Assembly (NCBI GenBank): GCA_964619885.1
Contig: CAZUGA010000031.1
Location: 1-55,285 of the forward strand
Source of the DNA: CAZUGA01 sp964619885
GTDB lineage: Bacteria; Pseudomonadota; Gammaproteobacteria; Methylococcales; UBA1147
DNA: 55,285 bases
Reading direction: 5' to 3'
Position numbers and translations under genes: made by a program. Every line of letters starts with the position of its first letter. Position 1 is the first letter of the stretch. The notes under the pieces were generated by a model that was given only the letters and a program-made list of their open reading frames with translations, did no database searches and was not told where the DNA came from. Positions 26,377 through 35,732 of the stretch are shown in pieces.

Positions 26377-27930
26377 ATGACGTCTAGAACATCGACTCAG
26401 AGCAGGCGGGACTTCCTTCGGACTGTATCGATTGCCGGCACCACAGTTTTGTTGCCGGCCTATGCGAAGAATGCTACAGCGGCTGTAGAATCCCCGGTTG
26501 CTATACCAGAGCTTCCCGATGAGCTTAATCCAGAGAACTTCATCATTCATAACAAGTCCCCGCTTGCGCTGGAAACTCGACGGTCAAGGATTGGTAGCGG
26601 CGTCATCACGCCCGCCTCGCGGTTTTTCATTCGAAACAATCTACCGATGCCATCCGCGAAAATTGTGGATCGAGCCAACGCCTGGGTTCTTTCCGTGCTC
26701 GGGGTCAAGCGTCCTGGGTCACTAGCGCTGACTGAGATTCAGGGGCTTGGCTTACAGACTGAGACCGCGGTCATTCAGTGTTCGGGCAACGGTCGTGCGT
26801 TTTTTGCGCACAACCCTTCGGGTTCATCATGGAAAACCGGAGCCGCCGGATGTGCGATGTGGACAGGTATTCGCGTTTCCACCTTGGTCGAGTACCTGGG
26901 CGGGGTTGCCTCGAGCGCTAAGTTTTTGACATCGACAGGCGGCGAGGCTCTACCGCAAGGCGTCGACCGTAATGCTGTGGTTGTAGAACGTTCGATCCCC
27001 ATCTCAAAAGCGCTCGGCGACACATTGCTCGCGTGGGAAATGAATGGCGCTCCGATTCCTATCACCCATGGGGGACCTTTACGCTTGATCGTCCCGGGAT
27101 TCTACGGGTGTAATCATATCAAGTACGTCAAGCAACTCGCGTTCGCGGATAAAGAAACCAACGCCACGATTCAACGAACTGGCTATCGCTTGCGTCCGAT
27201 CGGAGTTGCCGGCAATCCTAAGCAACCGTCGATGTGGCGGATGCCGGTGAAATCATGGGTCAACGGACCCGGTGCCGACGGTGTTCCTGTACTCGCCGGG
27301 CGCGTGACGTTTTATGGAGTTGCGCTCTCTGGCGAACGCGGAATCCGCCGGGTCGAGATTTCGCTCGACCGGGGTAAAACCTGGGTTAACGCACGATTGG
27401 AGGGTCCTGATCTAGGGCCCAACGCGTGGCGCGTGTTTTCGTATACCGTCAAATTGGCACCCGGACAATATATGGTCGCCTCGCGTGCAACGGATAGCAA
27501 AGATGACGTCCAACCCATTCATCGTGTCGAAAACGAGCGGGGCTACGGATACAATGCCTGGCTCGATGCCGCATTGACGGTAAACCTAGTCAACGAGTTA
27601 CCCGAAGAATTACCCGATCAATCTGAGTCCCCCCCAGCAGAGCCTGAAGTGTCTGCAGCCGATAAGAACGAAATATTGTCGCCGGCCGGGAAAAACGGTC
27701 GCGTCGCATTTTCAGAGTCCGCACAACCGCCTTGCGGGGTTTGCCACACCCTGTCAGATGCGGGAACGCAGGGTTTGGTGGGACCGAATCTCGATCAAAT
27801 GCAACCGGATCGCCAAAGGGTTGAGTCGGCCGTGAAGAACGGCGTCGGTGCGATGCCCGCATATCGAGACGTGTTAACCCCCGAGCAGATTCAAGACATT
27901 GCAGAATACATCGTCGAGGTGACTCGTTGA
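26377..27930 (+). CDS. sulfite-oxidase-like molybdoenzyme fused to C-terminal cytochrome c
   Basis: A periplasmic oxidoreductase of the sulfite oxidase/SoxC/SorA group. The start at 26377 gives a Tat signal (STQSRRDFLRTVSIAG); the earlier ATG-like start at 26275 is unlikely. The Moco domain (about residues 65-290) has the conserved cysteine in VIQCSGNGRAFF and HGGPLRLIVPGFYGCNHIKYVK. The dimerisation domain follows (about 300-420, ISLDRGKTWVNARL). After an acidic, Pro-rich linker comes a single-heme cytochrome c (CGVCH near residue 450, Met ligand in GAMPAY). It would oxidise sulfite or a related sulfur group and pass electrons to its own heme. Base composition is GC-richer than in the adjacent sulfatase. 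Confidence 0.9.
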   Translation: MTSRTSTQSRRDFLRTVSIAGTTVLLPAYAKNATAAVESPVAIPELPDELNPENFIIHNKSPLALETRRSRIGSGVITPASRFFIRNNLPMPSAKIVDRANAWVLSVLGVKRPGSLALTEIQGLGLQTETAVIQCSGNGRAFFAHNPSGSSWKTGAAGCAMWTGIRVSTLVEYLGGVASSAKFLTSTGGEALPQGVDRNAVVVERSIPISKALGDTLLAWEMNGAPIPITHGGPLRLIVPGFYGCNHIKYVKQLAFADKETNATIQRTGYRLRPIGVAGNPKQPSMWRMPVKSWVNGPGADGVPVLAGRVTFYGVALSGERGIRRVEISLDRGKTWVNARLEGPDLGPNAWRVFSYTVKLAPGQYMVASRATDSKDDVQPIHRVENERGYGYNAWLDAALTVNLVNELPEELPDQSESPPAEPEVSAADKNEILSPAGKNGRVAFSESAQPPCGVCHTLSDAGTQGLVGPNLDQMQPDRQRVESAVKNGVGAMPAYRDVLTPEQIQDIAEYIVEVTR

Positions 27931-28094
27931 AGATCGCTGAGTCTTTTCAGCATTAAAAGGTATTTAACGACTATTGGCTTAAAATACCCTGCGAATTAGC
28001 TGTTTAGCAATTGAGGTGGGTGGTGTCGGATAGCACGACCAATGGCACGACGATTGTAAAGCAGATTATGAATTTTTCGGGCAGCTGCTCGATA

Positions 28095-30755
28095 TTACGA
28101 TATTTTGATTCGGTCCAATACGAATCGCAAGACGCCACCAGCACGGTAATACTCAACTTCCACCGCGGTATCGAGCCTCGATTGCAATTCGAAATCGTAC
28201 CTCTCACCGGACGGATAATGGATCACAGCAGGAAATCGTTGCTTTGCCGTCAAAGGTTGATCCAACCCCAGTACGTCTACGGTTTCATCGCCTGTCAGAT
28301 TCAAACTCTGCCGGTTGTCACCGGGCAAAAATTGCAGCGGGAGTACGCCCATACCGACCAGGTTGGAACGGTGGATGCGTTCAAAGCTTTCAACAATAAC
28401 CGCTTTGACCCCCAATAAAAGCGTGCCTTTGGCGGCCCAGTCGCGGCTGGATCCGGTGCCGTATTCCTGACCGGCAATGACTACCGTGTCTTTAGCTTGG
28501 GCCTGGTAGGCCATCGCGGCATCATAAATGAACAACCGTTCATCTTCACCGGTCAGACGTGTATATCCACCTTCGCGATCGGGTGTCATTTCGTTACGTA
28601 TTCGGATATTGCCAAAGGTTCCCCGCATCATGATCTGGTGATTGCCCCGGCGTGAACCGTAGGAATTAAAATCTTTCTGACTGACACCATTATCACGTAG
28701 GAATTGCGCTGCGGGGCTATCTTGGGGAATGGCCCCAGCCGGAGAAATATGATCGGTCGTAACGGAATCGCCGAGCAGCGCGAGTATAGAAGCACCGGTG
28801 ATATTCCGGTTGTTTCCGGCGTATTTATCTTCAAAAAATGGCGGTAGCTGAATATAGGTAGAGTCGTCTGAAAATTGATAGGTCGCTCCAGTACTGCTAT
28901 CAATAGCACGCCAGTTTTCGTCACCATCGAATACGGCGCTGTATTCCTTTTCGAACATTTCGTTGTTGACCAGTCGCACCAATGCGTCAACTTCAGCATT
29001 ACTTGGCCAGATATCTTTCAGATAGACGGGTTGGCCATTTCGATCTTCACCAAGCGGCTCAGTACTCAGGTCGATTCGTGTGGTGCCGGCCAATGCATAA
29101 GCGACCACCAATGGTGGTGAAGCCAGCCAATTGGCCTGCACCAGTGGGTGTATTCGTCCCTCAAAATTACGGTTTCCCGATAACACGGATGACACGACTA
29201 GGTCATTAGTTGCGATAGCATTACTCACCGCGGTTGGTAGAGGACCCGAATTACCGATGCACGTGGTGCAACCGTAGCCGACCAGATTAAAACCCAGCGC
29301 ATCCAGTGACGCCTGCAAACCGGCCTTGACCAAATACTCTGTAACGACTTTAGACCCAGGGGCTAGCGATGACTTTACCCAAGCTTTGCGTTGCAGTCCC
29401 TTGGCCAACGCCTTTTTTGCCACCAAACCAGCGCCGAGCATGACCGCCGGGTTAGACGTATTGGTGCAGGAAGTAATGGCCGCGATGACTACATCGCCGT
29501 GGTGCATGGGATCATCACTGCCGGCAACGGGGAAAGCGGTATCGAACTGATCGGCTTTACCGCGTGACTCGATGAAACGGTCGGTGGCCTGTTGCAGCTC
29601 TTTAACGGCAACTCGGTCCTGGGGACGCTTGGGTCCCGCAAGATTGGGTTCCACCGAACTCATGTCAAGATGAACCGTGGCGGCAAAATCCGGTACTGGA
29701 TAATCGGCGTCGCGCCACATGCCTTGAGATTTGCAGTAGGCTTCTACCAGCGCGATGGTATCTTCGCCGCGTCCACTTAGGCGCAGGTAGTTTAGTGTTA
29801 GCTGATCGATCGGGAAAAAACCGCAGGTTGCACCGTACTCCGGTGCCATATTGGCGATGGTGGCGCGATCCGACAGCGGCAATTGATCAAGACCGCTACC
29901 ATAGAATTCTACAAATTTACCGACAACCCCGTGCTCACGGAGCATTTGTACAACGCGTAATACCAGGTCGGTGGCGGTAATGCCTTCTTGTAACTGTCCG
30001 GTTAATTCAAAGCCCACAACGTCGGGAATCAACATCGAAATAGGCTGCCCCAACATCGCCGCCTCGGCTTCAATGCCGCCCACACCCCAGCCCAATACAC
30101 CTAGGCCGTTGATCATTGTTGTGTGGCTATCGGTACCCACCAATGTGTCCGGGTAGGCTTGTCCGTTACTGGTCCAAATGGCCTGGGCCAAATACTCCAG
30201 ATTGACCTGGTGACAAATACCCGTACCGGGCGGCACCACACGGAAATTAGCAAAGGCGCCCTTTCCCCATTTCAAAAACTGGTAACGTTCGAGGTTGCGC
30301 TGCATCTCGACGGTCATGTTGGCTTCAAAAGCAGCATCAGTTCCAAATTGCTCAATGCTTACCGAATGATCGATCACCAGGTCTACGGGTGACAATGGAT
30401 TGATGGTCTGCGCATCCAGTCTCTGCCGCACCAACGCCTCGCGCATCGCCGCGAGATCAACGACAGCAGGCACGCCGGTAAAATCCTGCATCAGCACGCG
30501 CGCCGGGTGGTAGGCAATTTCCTGGTTGCTGGCCCGACCGCGGCTAGTCGCCAGCGCTACAATATCATCGGGCGTGCAGCTTAATCCGTCCTCATGTCGC
30601 AGCAAATTCTCCAATAGAATCTTGGAGGAAATTGGAAGGCGGTCAATATTTTGATACTGGGCAAGTTCGCCACCATTAATGTCAAAGTAGGCCCAGTTTT
30701 CACCGTTGACGTGTAAGGTGGTCTTGACGTTAAAGCTGTCGTTTGATTCGGACAT
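28095..30755 (-). CDS. acnA: aconitate hydratase AcnA
   Basis: The TCA-cycle enzyme that interconverts citrate and isocitrate, with a 4Fe-4S cluster. The length of about 886 residues and motifs are those of AcnA/IRP-type aconitases: DFTGVPAVVDLAAMR, VVPPGTGICHQVNLE, LVGTDSHTTMINGLG, cluster ligands in AITSCTNTSNP and GYGCTTCIGNSGPL, then GDSVTTDHISPAG and the swivel domain QEYGTGSSRDWAAKG. AAGGA lies about eight bases before the ATG at 30755; an ATG three codons earlier (30764) is possible. It is divergent from the VIT/vWA gene. Confidence 0.97.
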   Translation of the reverse strand: MSESNDSFNVKTTLHVNGENWAYFDINGGELAQYQNIDRLPISSKILLENLLRHEDGLSCTPDDIVALATSRGRASNQEIAYHPARVLMQDFTGVPAVVDLAAMREALVRQRLDAQTINPLSPVDLVIDHSVSIEQFGTDAAFEANMTVEMQRNLERYQFLKWGKGAFANFRVVPPGTGICHQVNLEYLAQAIWTSNGQAYPDTLVGTDSHTTMINGLGVLGWGVGGIEAEAAMLGQPISMLIPDVVGFELTGQLQEGITATDLVLRVVQMLREHGVVGKFVEFYGSGLDQLPLSDRATIANMAPEYGATCGFFPIDQLTLNYLRLSGRGEDTIALVEAYCKSQGMWRDADYPVPDFAATVHLDMSSVEPNLAGPKRPQDRVAVKELQQATDRFIESRGKADQFDTAFPVAGSDDPMHHGDVVIAAITSCTNTSNPAVMLGAGLVAKKALAKGLQRKAWVKSSLAPGSKVVTEYLVKAGLQASLDALGFNLVGYGCTTCIGNSGPLPTAVSNAIATNDLVVSSVLSGNRNFEGRIHPLVQANWLASPPLVVAYALAGTTRIDLSTEPLGEDRNGQPVYLKDIWPSNAEVDALVRLVNNEMFEKEYSAVFDGDENWRAIDSSTGATYQFSDDSTYIQLPPFFEDKYAGNNRNITGASILALLGDSVTTDHISPAGAIPQDSPAAQFLRDNGVSQKDFNSYGSRRGNHQIMMRGTFGNIRIRNEMTPDREGGYTRLTGEDERLFIYDAAMAYQAQAKDTVVIAGQEYGTGSSRDWAAKGTLLLGVKAVIVESFERIHRSNLVGMGVLPLQFLPGDNRQSLNLTGDETVDVLGLDQPLTAKQRFPAVIHYPSGERYDFELQSRLDTAVEVEYYRAGGVLRFVLDRIKIS

Positions 30756-31128
30756 TGAATTCATCCTTAATCATCGATGCGAGGATAGACGGTATCTAGC
30801 TTACGAGAAGTGCGGGGTGGTGACAAATAATATTGATACCCGATGGCCAGATAATCCTGTTTTTCTGGCGATTTTCGAATACTGATTTTATTGCTGCGAT
30901 ACCACCGCTGGTCCACATCAGATATATGATAGAGGCAACCTATCGATCATTGCATTCTCGCATCATCGCCAAAACGTGACCCTTAAGCTTGGTTTTATGT
31001 TGTTTCACACAAATATCACACCGATTTCACTTAGTCCTCATATTTAAACCATTTTGGTTTTTTAGACTGTGGTTTACGGTGCTCAAGGTGAGTAACCGAT
31101 AAAGTCTAAATCATTAAGAGGTTTCGAT
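30756..31128. other. 373-base divergent promoter region between acnA and the VIT/vWA gene
   Basis: No gene is seen. It must hold both divergent promoters. A small hairpin AAACCA-TTT-TGGTTT followed by TTT lies at 31046-31060. AAGAGG precedes the VIT/vWA start at 31129. No riboswitch motif was recognised. Confidence 0.55.
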
Positions 31129-33156
31129 ATGTGCAATCAAAAATGTTCTGTGGCTGGGTTGCTAATCGCCGGATTAGTTTGCTTATTTTTACCCGCGGTT
31201 GGCGCTTTAGCAGCGAGCGAGGATAAATCGTTGTCTCCCTATTTTAAGGTCATTTCCGAAAATTCGGGGGCTGTGGAAGCTTTGCCATTGCAGCGCACCA
31301 GCGCCGAGGTCGATATCGCCGGAGTGATTGCCGATGTACGGATTACGCAGGTCTACCGAAATCGGGGTACTCAGCCCATTGAGGCGATCTACGTATTCCC
31401 TGGCTCGACTCGTGCGGCTGTTTACGCTATGAGGATGACGATTGGCGAACGGGTAGTCTTGGCCAAAATCAAAGAGCGGCAGACGGCAATAGCGGAGTAT
31501 AAAAAAGCCAAGCAGCAAGGTAAGCGAGCTTCTTTGCTTGAACAGCAACGGCCTAACGTTTTTCAAATGAACGTCGCTAATGTCATGCCTGGGGATACGG
31601 TGGTCGTAGAACTTTCGTATACGGAGTTGTTGGTAGCCGAAGATGGTATGTACGAATTTGTCTACCCAACAGTGGTCGGTCCGCGCTATTCTGAAACGCC
31701 CGTAGCTTCGGCGCCGGATAGCGAGCGTTGGATCGCAAATCCGTTTTTACGTGAAGCCAGTCCGACCCCTTATAGTTTTGATATCAACGTCGATTTGGCC
31801 ACCGGCGTTCCAATTCAGGCATTAATTTCTCCATCCCATCCAGTTGATATTGAATATTTCGAGAAAAACAGCGCGCGAATCAAGTTGAAACAAGGTGAAT
31901 CCAATTCAGGTGACCGGGATTATATTCTACGCTATCGTTTGCAAGGCGATGAAGTTGCGTCGGGATTGTTGCTCCATCGTGGTGATAAAGAAAATTTCTT
32001 TTTGCTAATGTCGCAGCCACCTAAGCGTGTCGTGGCCAAGCAAATACCACCGCGCGAGTATATATTCGTGGTCGACGTGTCGGGCTCGATGCACGGATTT
32101 CCGTTGGATACCAGTAAGGAACTGATGCGGGAATTATTGAGCGGGTTACGGATGAGCGACTCGTTCAATATATTATTCTTTTCGGGGGGAAACCAGGTGC
32201 TGGCAGAGTCTTCGTTAAAAGTAACCCCGGAAAATATTCAACACGCGATAAAGATGATGGAGAATCAAAAAGGCGGTGGAGGTACACGCCTTCTGCCTGC
32301 ATTGAAGCAGGCGATGTCGATGCCGGTATTGGACGGCACCGCCCGTAGTTTTGTTGTTGTATCCGACGGTTATGTGTCGGTGGAGACCGATGCGTTTGAA
32401 TACGTTCGAGCAAATTTGAACCGGGCTAACTTTTTTTCCTTTGGTATCGGTTCCAGTGTCAACCGATTTTTAATGGAAGGCTTGGCTAGAGCTGGCCGCG
32501 GTGAACCGGTGATCATTACTTCGCCGAGCGAAGCTGCTACCGCGGCGCGCAAATTCAGACATTATATTGAGACCCCGGTGTTAACCGGGATCGAGGTCGA
32601 TTTTGAAGGCTTCAATGTTTACGATGTAGAGCCCAAATCGGCGCCGGATCTTTTCGCCCAACGGCCGTTGGTGATGTTTGGTAAATGGCGCGGTGCAGCT
32701 GCAGGGCAGATCAAGATTTCCGGGTATCGGGGCGAAGGTCACTACATCAAGACTGTGGATGTGGTTGATGCGCCAAGCCCGGTTTCGACACAGGCCTTAC
32801 GCTATTTGTGGGCCAGGCAACGTATCACCGATCTGGGGGATTTCGAAAAGCTTAGCCCGGATTCAGAGCGAAAAGCGAAAATTACCAGCTTGGGACTCAC
32901 CTACAATTTACTGACCGCGTACACATCATTTATCGCAGTGGATGAGGTCATCGCCAACCCAAACGGTCAGAATCGGTCGGTTAAGCAAGCATTGCCACTA
33001 CCTGAAGGCGTTTCTGAATTGGCTGTAGGTGGTGTGGTCGCAACGGCCCCGGAACCCGAAATGTTTGGTTTGCTGTCAGTGCTTGGTCTTATGTTGTTGT
33101 GGTCTTTGTGGAGCAGAAACCGCCGAAAACCGTGCACTTATGGATCGGTGGGCTAA
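31129..33156 (+). CDS. VIT/vWA-domain surface protein with PEP-CTERM-like sorting tail
   Basis: A 675-residue exported protein. After a signal peptide (ending LAASE near residue 30) comes a VIT domain (about 40-170, VRITQVYRNRGTQPIEAIYVFPG) and a vWA domain (about 305-480) with an intact MIDAS motif DVSGSMH. The C-terminus has a PEP-CTERM-like signal: PEPE, a hydrophobic helix MFGLLSVLGLMLLWSLW, then RNRRK, and an extra eight residues. The next gene is an exosortase, so this is the likely dedicated target, processed at the inner membrane and moved to the envelope surface. Start has AAGAGG seven bases upstream. Confidence 0.9.
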   Translation: MCNQKCSVAGLLIAGLVCLFLPAVGALAASEDKSLSPYFKVISENSGAVEALPLQRTSAEVDIAGVIADVRITQVYRNRGTQPIEAIYVFPGSTRAAVYAMRMTIGERVVLAKIKERQTAIAEYKKAKQQGKRASLLEQQRPNVFQMNVANVMPGDTVVVELSYTELLVAEDGMYEFVYPTVVGPRYSETPVASAPDSERWIANPFLREASPTPYSFDINVDLATGVPIQALISPSHPVDIEYFEKNSARIKLKQGESNSGDRDYILRYRLQGDEVASGLLLHRGDKENFFLLMSQPPKRVVAKQIPPREYIFVVDVSGSMHGFPLDTSKELMRELLSGLRMSDSFNILFFSGGNQVLAESSLKVTPENIQHAIKMMENQKGGGGTRLLPALKQAMSMPVLDGTARSFVVVSDGYVSVETDAFEYVRANLNRANFFSFGIGSSVNRFLMEGLARAGRGEPVIITSPSEAATAARKFRHYIETPVLTGIEVDFEGFNVYDVEPKSAPDLFAQRPLVMFGKWRGAAAGQIKISGYRGEGHYIKTVDVVDAPSPVSTQALRYLWARQRITDLGDFEKLSPDSERKAKITSLGLTYNLLTAYTSFIAVDEVIANPNGQNRSVKQALPLPEGVSELAVGGVVATAPEPEMFGLLSVLGLMLLWSLWSRNRRKPCTYGSVG

Positions 33157-33159
33157 ACA

Positions 33160-33954
33160 ATGACCGTACAAATGACAAGATCAATCGTCTTTCTCCAATT
33201 ATTAAGTTTTTGGCCGGTATGGCGCTGGTATCTTCAGCGAATTATGGATGGTTCTGACGAGCCTTGGGGCGTCTTGGCTTTGGTGACGGTTATCATCATT
33301 GTGCTGATGCGCGGGCGTATAAGTACGCCTGATGCATCGGCGCTGACCTTAGCCGCCATTGTCGCGGGAATTTATGCTTTGGTTTATAGTTTTCTGCCGC
33401 CATTAGCGCGGGGAATGCTTGCGATGTTTGCGTTGTCATTGATCTTGAGCCCGACGTTCTTTGGTGAAAAACTACAATTTGGTGTTTTGGGCTTATTGAT
33501 GATATCGCTGCCCGTTATCGCATCCATTCAATTCTATGGGGGTTTTCCAGTTCGCTTTATCACCGCACTGGTATCGGCGCATACTTTATCGTTGATCGGG
33601 TTTGAAGTGGTTGCTCAAGGAACGTTGTTGCATTGGATGGGGGAACTGGTAGTCGTCGATGCGCCGTGCGCTGGAATAAAAATGTTATGGGCGGGTTTGT
33701 ATTTTAACTTTAGCCTGGCAGCGCGGAAAAATCTCGGCTTGGTGGCGACATGGATGGGGACCAGTTTAACGCTTTTCTCTGTGTTTATCGCGAATGTGCT
33801 GCGCGCGAGTTTGCTGTTTTTTACCGAGAGCGGGATTGTGCAAGCGCCCGCTGTGGCCCATCAGGCAATCGGATTAGTGTGTTTTAGCGGGGTGGTATTG
33901 GCTGTCGTCAATATTCACAAACGCTTGGAGGTGCGAGTGCAATGCGCATTATAA
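33160..33954 (+). CDS. exosortase (dedicated, one-target type)
   Basis: An integral inner-membrane transpeptidase-like enzyme with about eight membrane helices in 264 residues. The catalytic triad of the exosortase/archaeosortase family is visible: Cys in DAPCAGIK (near residue 169), Arg in IANVLRAS (near 212) and His in VAHQAIG (near 232). It begins 3 bases after the VIT/vWA gene and overlaps the EpsI-like gene, so the three are co-translated. Its only nearby candidate substrate is the VIT/vWA protein. The exact exosortase subfamily is not assigned. Confidence 0.92.
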   Translation: MTVQMTRSIVFLQLLSFWPVWRWYLQRIMDGSDEPWGVLALVTVIIIVLMRGRISTPDASALTLAAIVAGIYALVYSFLPPLARGMLAMFALSLILSPTFFGEKLQFGVLGLLMISLPVIASIQFYGGFPVRFITALVSAHTLSLIGFEVVAQGTLLHWMGELVVVDAPCAGIKMLWAGLYFNFSLAARKNLGLVATWMGTSLTLFSVFIANVLRASLLFFTESGIVQAPAVAHQAIGLVCFSGVVLAVVNIHKRLEVRVQCAL

Positions 33955-34451
33955 TTTTCGCGTTGATTCATATCGCCACGGCGCTCGTTCCGTTTTTGGT
34001 ATCGCACGCCGGTAATTCTATTTCCGATTTGGATTTTCCGGGTTGGCCTGGCGAATTCAATGGAAAAGTCCTAGAACGTTTGCAGATGACCGAGCAAGAA
34101 CGCGGGTTTAACACCGGTTTCCCGGGTAAAATCGCACGATTTACTGATGGATCCCGAGAAATAGTCATGCGGTTTGTGCAGAGGCCGTCGCGCAATGTGC
34201 ATCCATCGGCTGATTGTCTTCGAGGATCTGGGTTTGAACTTGAGACTCAACCGATTAGACGCGGTCACGGTGGTAAGCTTTGGGGGTGTGTGCTAGCCCG
34301 GCGTGATGGAAAAGTATACCGCGTTTGTGAGAGGATTTATGATACTGCCACACAACAAAGTTGGTACGATGTTTCGTCCTGGTACTGGGCTGCGCGTTTG
34401 GGACGAACTACCGGGCCCTGGTGGACCGTGACTGTCGCTGAACCTATTTAG
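33942..34451 (+). CDS. EpsI-like exosortase-associated protein
   Basis: A 169-residue protein with one N-terminal hydrophobic segment and a periplasmic remainder. The segment HPSADCLRGSGFEL resembles the Cys-Leu-Arg-Gly signature of EpsI-like domains often fused to or next to exosortases; two further Cys are in WGCVLARR and YRVCERIYD. It overlaps the exosortase by 13 bases and has GGAGG nine bases before its ATG. It probably assists exosortase function; the mechanism for this family is not settled. Confidence 0.75.
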   Translation: MRIIIFALIHIATALVPFLVSHAGNSISDLDFPGWPGEFNGKVLERLQMTEQERGFNTGFPGKIARFTDGSREIVMRFVQRPSRNVHPSADCLRGSGFELETQPIRRGHGGKLWGCVLARRDGKVYRVCERIYDTATQQSWYDVSSWYWAARLGRTTGPWWTVTVAEPI

Positions 34452-34568
34452 GTTCTTGCTGTACGATAGGTATGTCTAGAGATATTGCCGCCACGGTTTG
34501 AATGAAAAATTAGGCACTATTGAGCACAGTGTAAAATTGAAAATAGAGATATACGGGTAACTTTATCA

Positions 34569-34799
34569 ATGCTTAAACATGATCACGAACTAGATGCTTC
34601 GGGGCTAAATTGCCCGTTACCGCTTCTACGTCTAAAAAAAGCGCTAATGGGAATGCAGAGTGGAGAGATCGTGCGTGTATTAGCGACCGACCCAGCCGCT
34701 CATTTGGACATTGGAGTGTACTCGGATCAGACTGGAAACAGGATTCTGGAATTTTTCGAAGACAATGGGACACAACATTTTCTAATCCAGAAAAAATAA
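34569..34799 (+). CDS. tusA: sulfur-carrier protein TusA
   Basis: A 76-residue cytoplasmic sulfurtransferase of the SirA/TusA family. The active-site motif CPLP sits in LNCPLPLLRLKKAL at about residues 16-29, followed by the usual MQSGEIVRVLATDPAA and a C-terminal amphipathic strand. It relays persulfide sulfur for tRNA thiolation, molybdenum cofactor synthesis or, in sulfur oxidisers, dissimilatory sulfur transfer. It stands alone here and converges with the HAD phosphatase. Confidence 0.93.
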   Translation: MLKHDHELDASGLNCPLPLLRLKKALMGMQSGEIVRVLATDPAAHLDIGVYSDQTGNRILEFFEDNGTQHFLIQKK

Positions 34800-34869
34800 T
34801 TCGCCCGCGACGAATTCTATCCTCTAATCGCCTATTTGACCGATCAGACGTGTCAATGGGTAATTCTCC

Positions 34870-35571
34870 CTAATGTCCTGTGCTTCTTTGATCGGGGGGT
34901 GATTCACCGCGCAGACTAATAACTGGCCAACGATTATTTAACGCGATGCTGCGTAGGGTAGCGTCTGGGTCTACCGCAACCGGATGGGTGACCCGTTCTA
35001 ACAAAGGTAAATCATTCAACGAGTCACTATAAAACCAACTGTCGTCCAGGGTTAGGCCAGTTTCTTCCAGCCACGATTCTAACAGCTTAACCTTTCCGTC
35101 CTGAAAACAAGGGATTCCACTGACTTTGCCCGTGAAACGACCATCTATAAATTCGGGTACTGTGGCAAGGATGTTGTCGATACGGTGCAAATCGACTATT
35201 GGTTCGGTTACAAATTTATTGGTGGCGGTGATGACCAATAATACATCGCCATCGGTCCGATGCTTTTCTACAAGGTCAAATGCTTCGGGTAGCAGAATCG
35301 GTTTTATTTTTTCTTCTATAAACTGTACGCGCCATGCTTTGAGCTGATCGTGATCGTTAGAAGCAAGGGGGGCCAATGCAAAATCTAAGAATTTATGGAT
35401 ATCCAAGGTCCCCTGGCGGTAATCTTCGTAGAATTCGGCGTTGGTACTTTCATAAAATGCTTGGTCTACAATTCCCTGTTCGACTAGGAATTGTCCCCAC
35501 AGGTAATCGCTGTCGCCGTTCAGCAAAGTATTGTCAAGATCGAATAGGGCGATACCCACAAATATGTCCAA
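34870..35571 (-). CDS. HAD-IB family phosphatase
   Basis: A 233-residue soluble hydrolase related to phosphoserine phosphatases and the CicA/HAD-IB group. Motif I is LFDLDNTLLNGDSD with both Asp residues, motif II is VITATNKF, and motif III is YSDSLNDLPLLE with the C-terminal PVAVDPDATLR typical of this subfamily. The start is TTG at 35571 or GTG four codons later; neither has a strong ribosome site. It is divergent from rppH. Substrate is unknown; histidinol-phosphate or small phosphoesters are known for relatives. Confidence 0.88.
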   Translation of the reverse strand: MDIFVGIALFDLDNTLLNGDSDYLWGQFLVEQGIVDQAFYESTNAEFYEDYRQGTLDIHKFLDFALAPLASNDHDQLKAWRVQFIEEKIKPILLPEAFDLVEKHRTDGDVLLVITATNKFVTEPIVDLHRIDNILATVPEFIDGRFTGKVSGIPCFQDGKVKLLESWLEETGLTLDDSWFYSDSLNDLPLLERVTHPVAVDPDATLRSIALNNRWPVISLRGESPPDQRSTGH

Positions 35572-35732
35572 CCGAGAATAAAAACCGACAAGGATAGCGG
35601 GACTACATTAAATGTAAATGCTTTTCTGGCGAAAATGTTGAGTTTATGGAACAATTAAACAACTAGGGTATCGGAATCTTCGTATTGAATTAAGGGTGGA
35701 TACATTGGAACCAGATTGTTTGGAATTGGGAT

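Noticed and set aside
23110..27930. Insertion sequence carrying the sulfatase region
   Set aside because: No transposase gene, terminal inverted repeats or target duplication could be identified around it.
27959..27992. Terminator between the sulfite-oxidase-like gene and acnA
   Set aside because: GGTATTT/AAATACC arms are only seven bases with a long AT-rich loop and no T-run.
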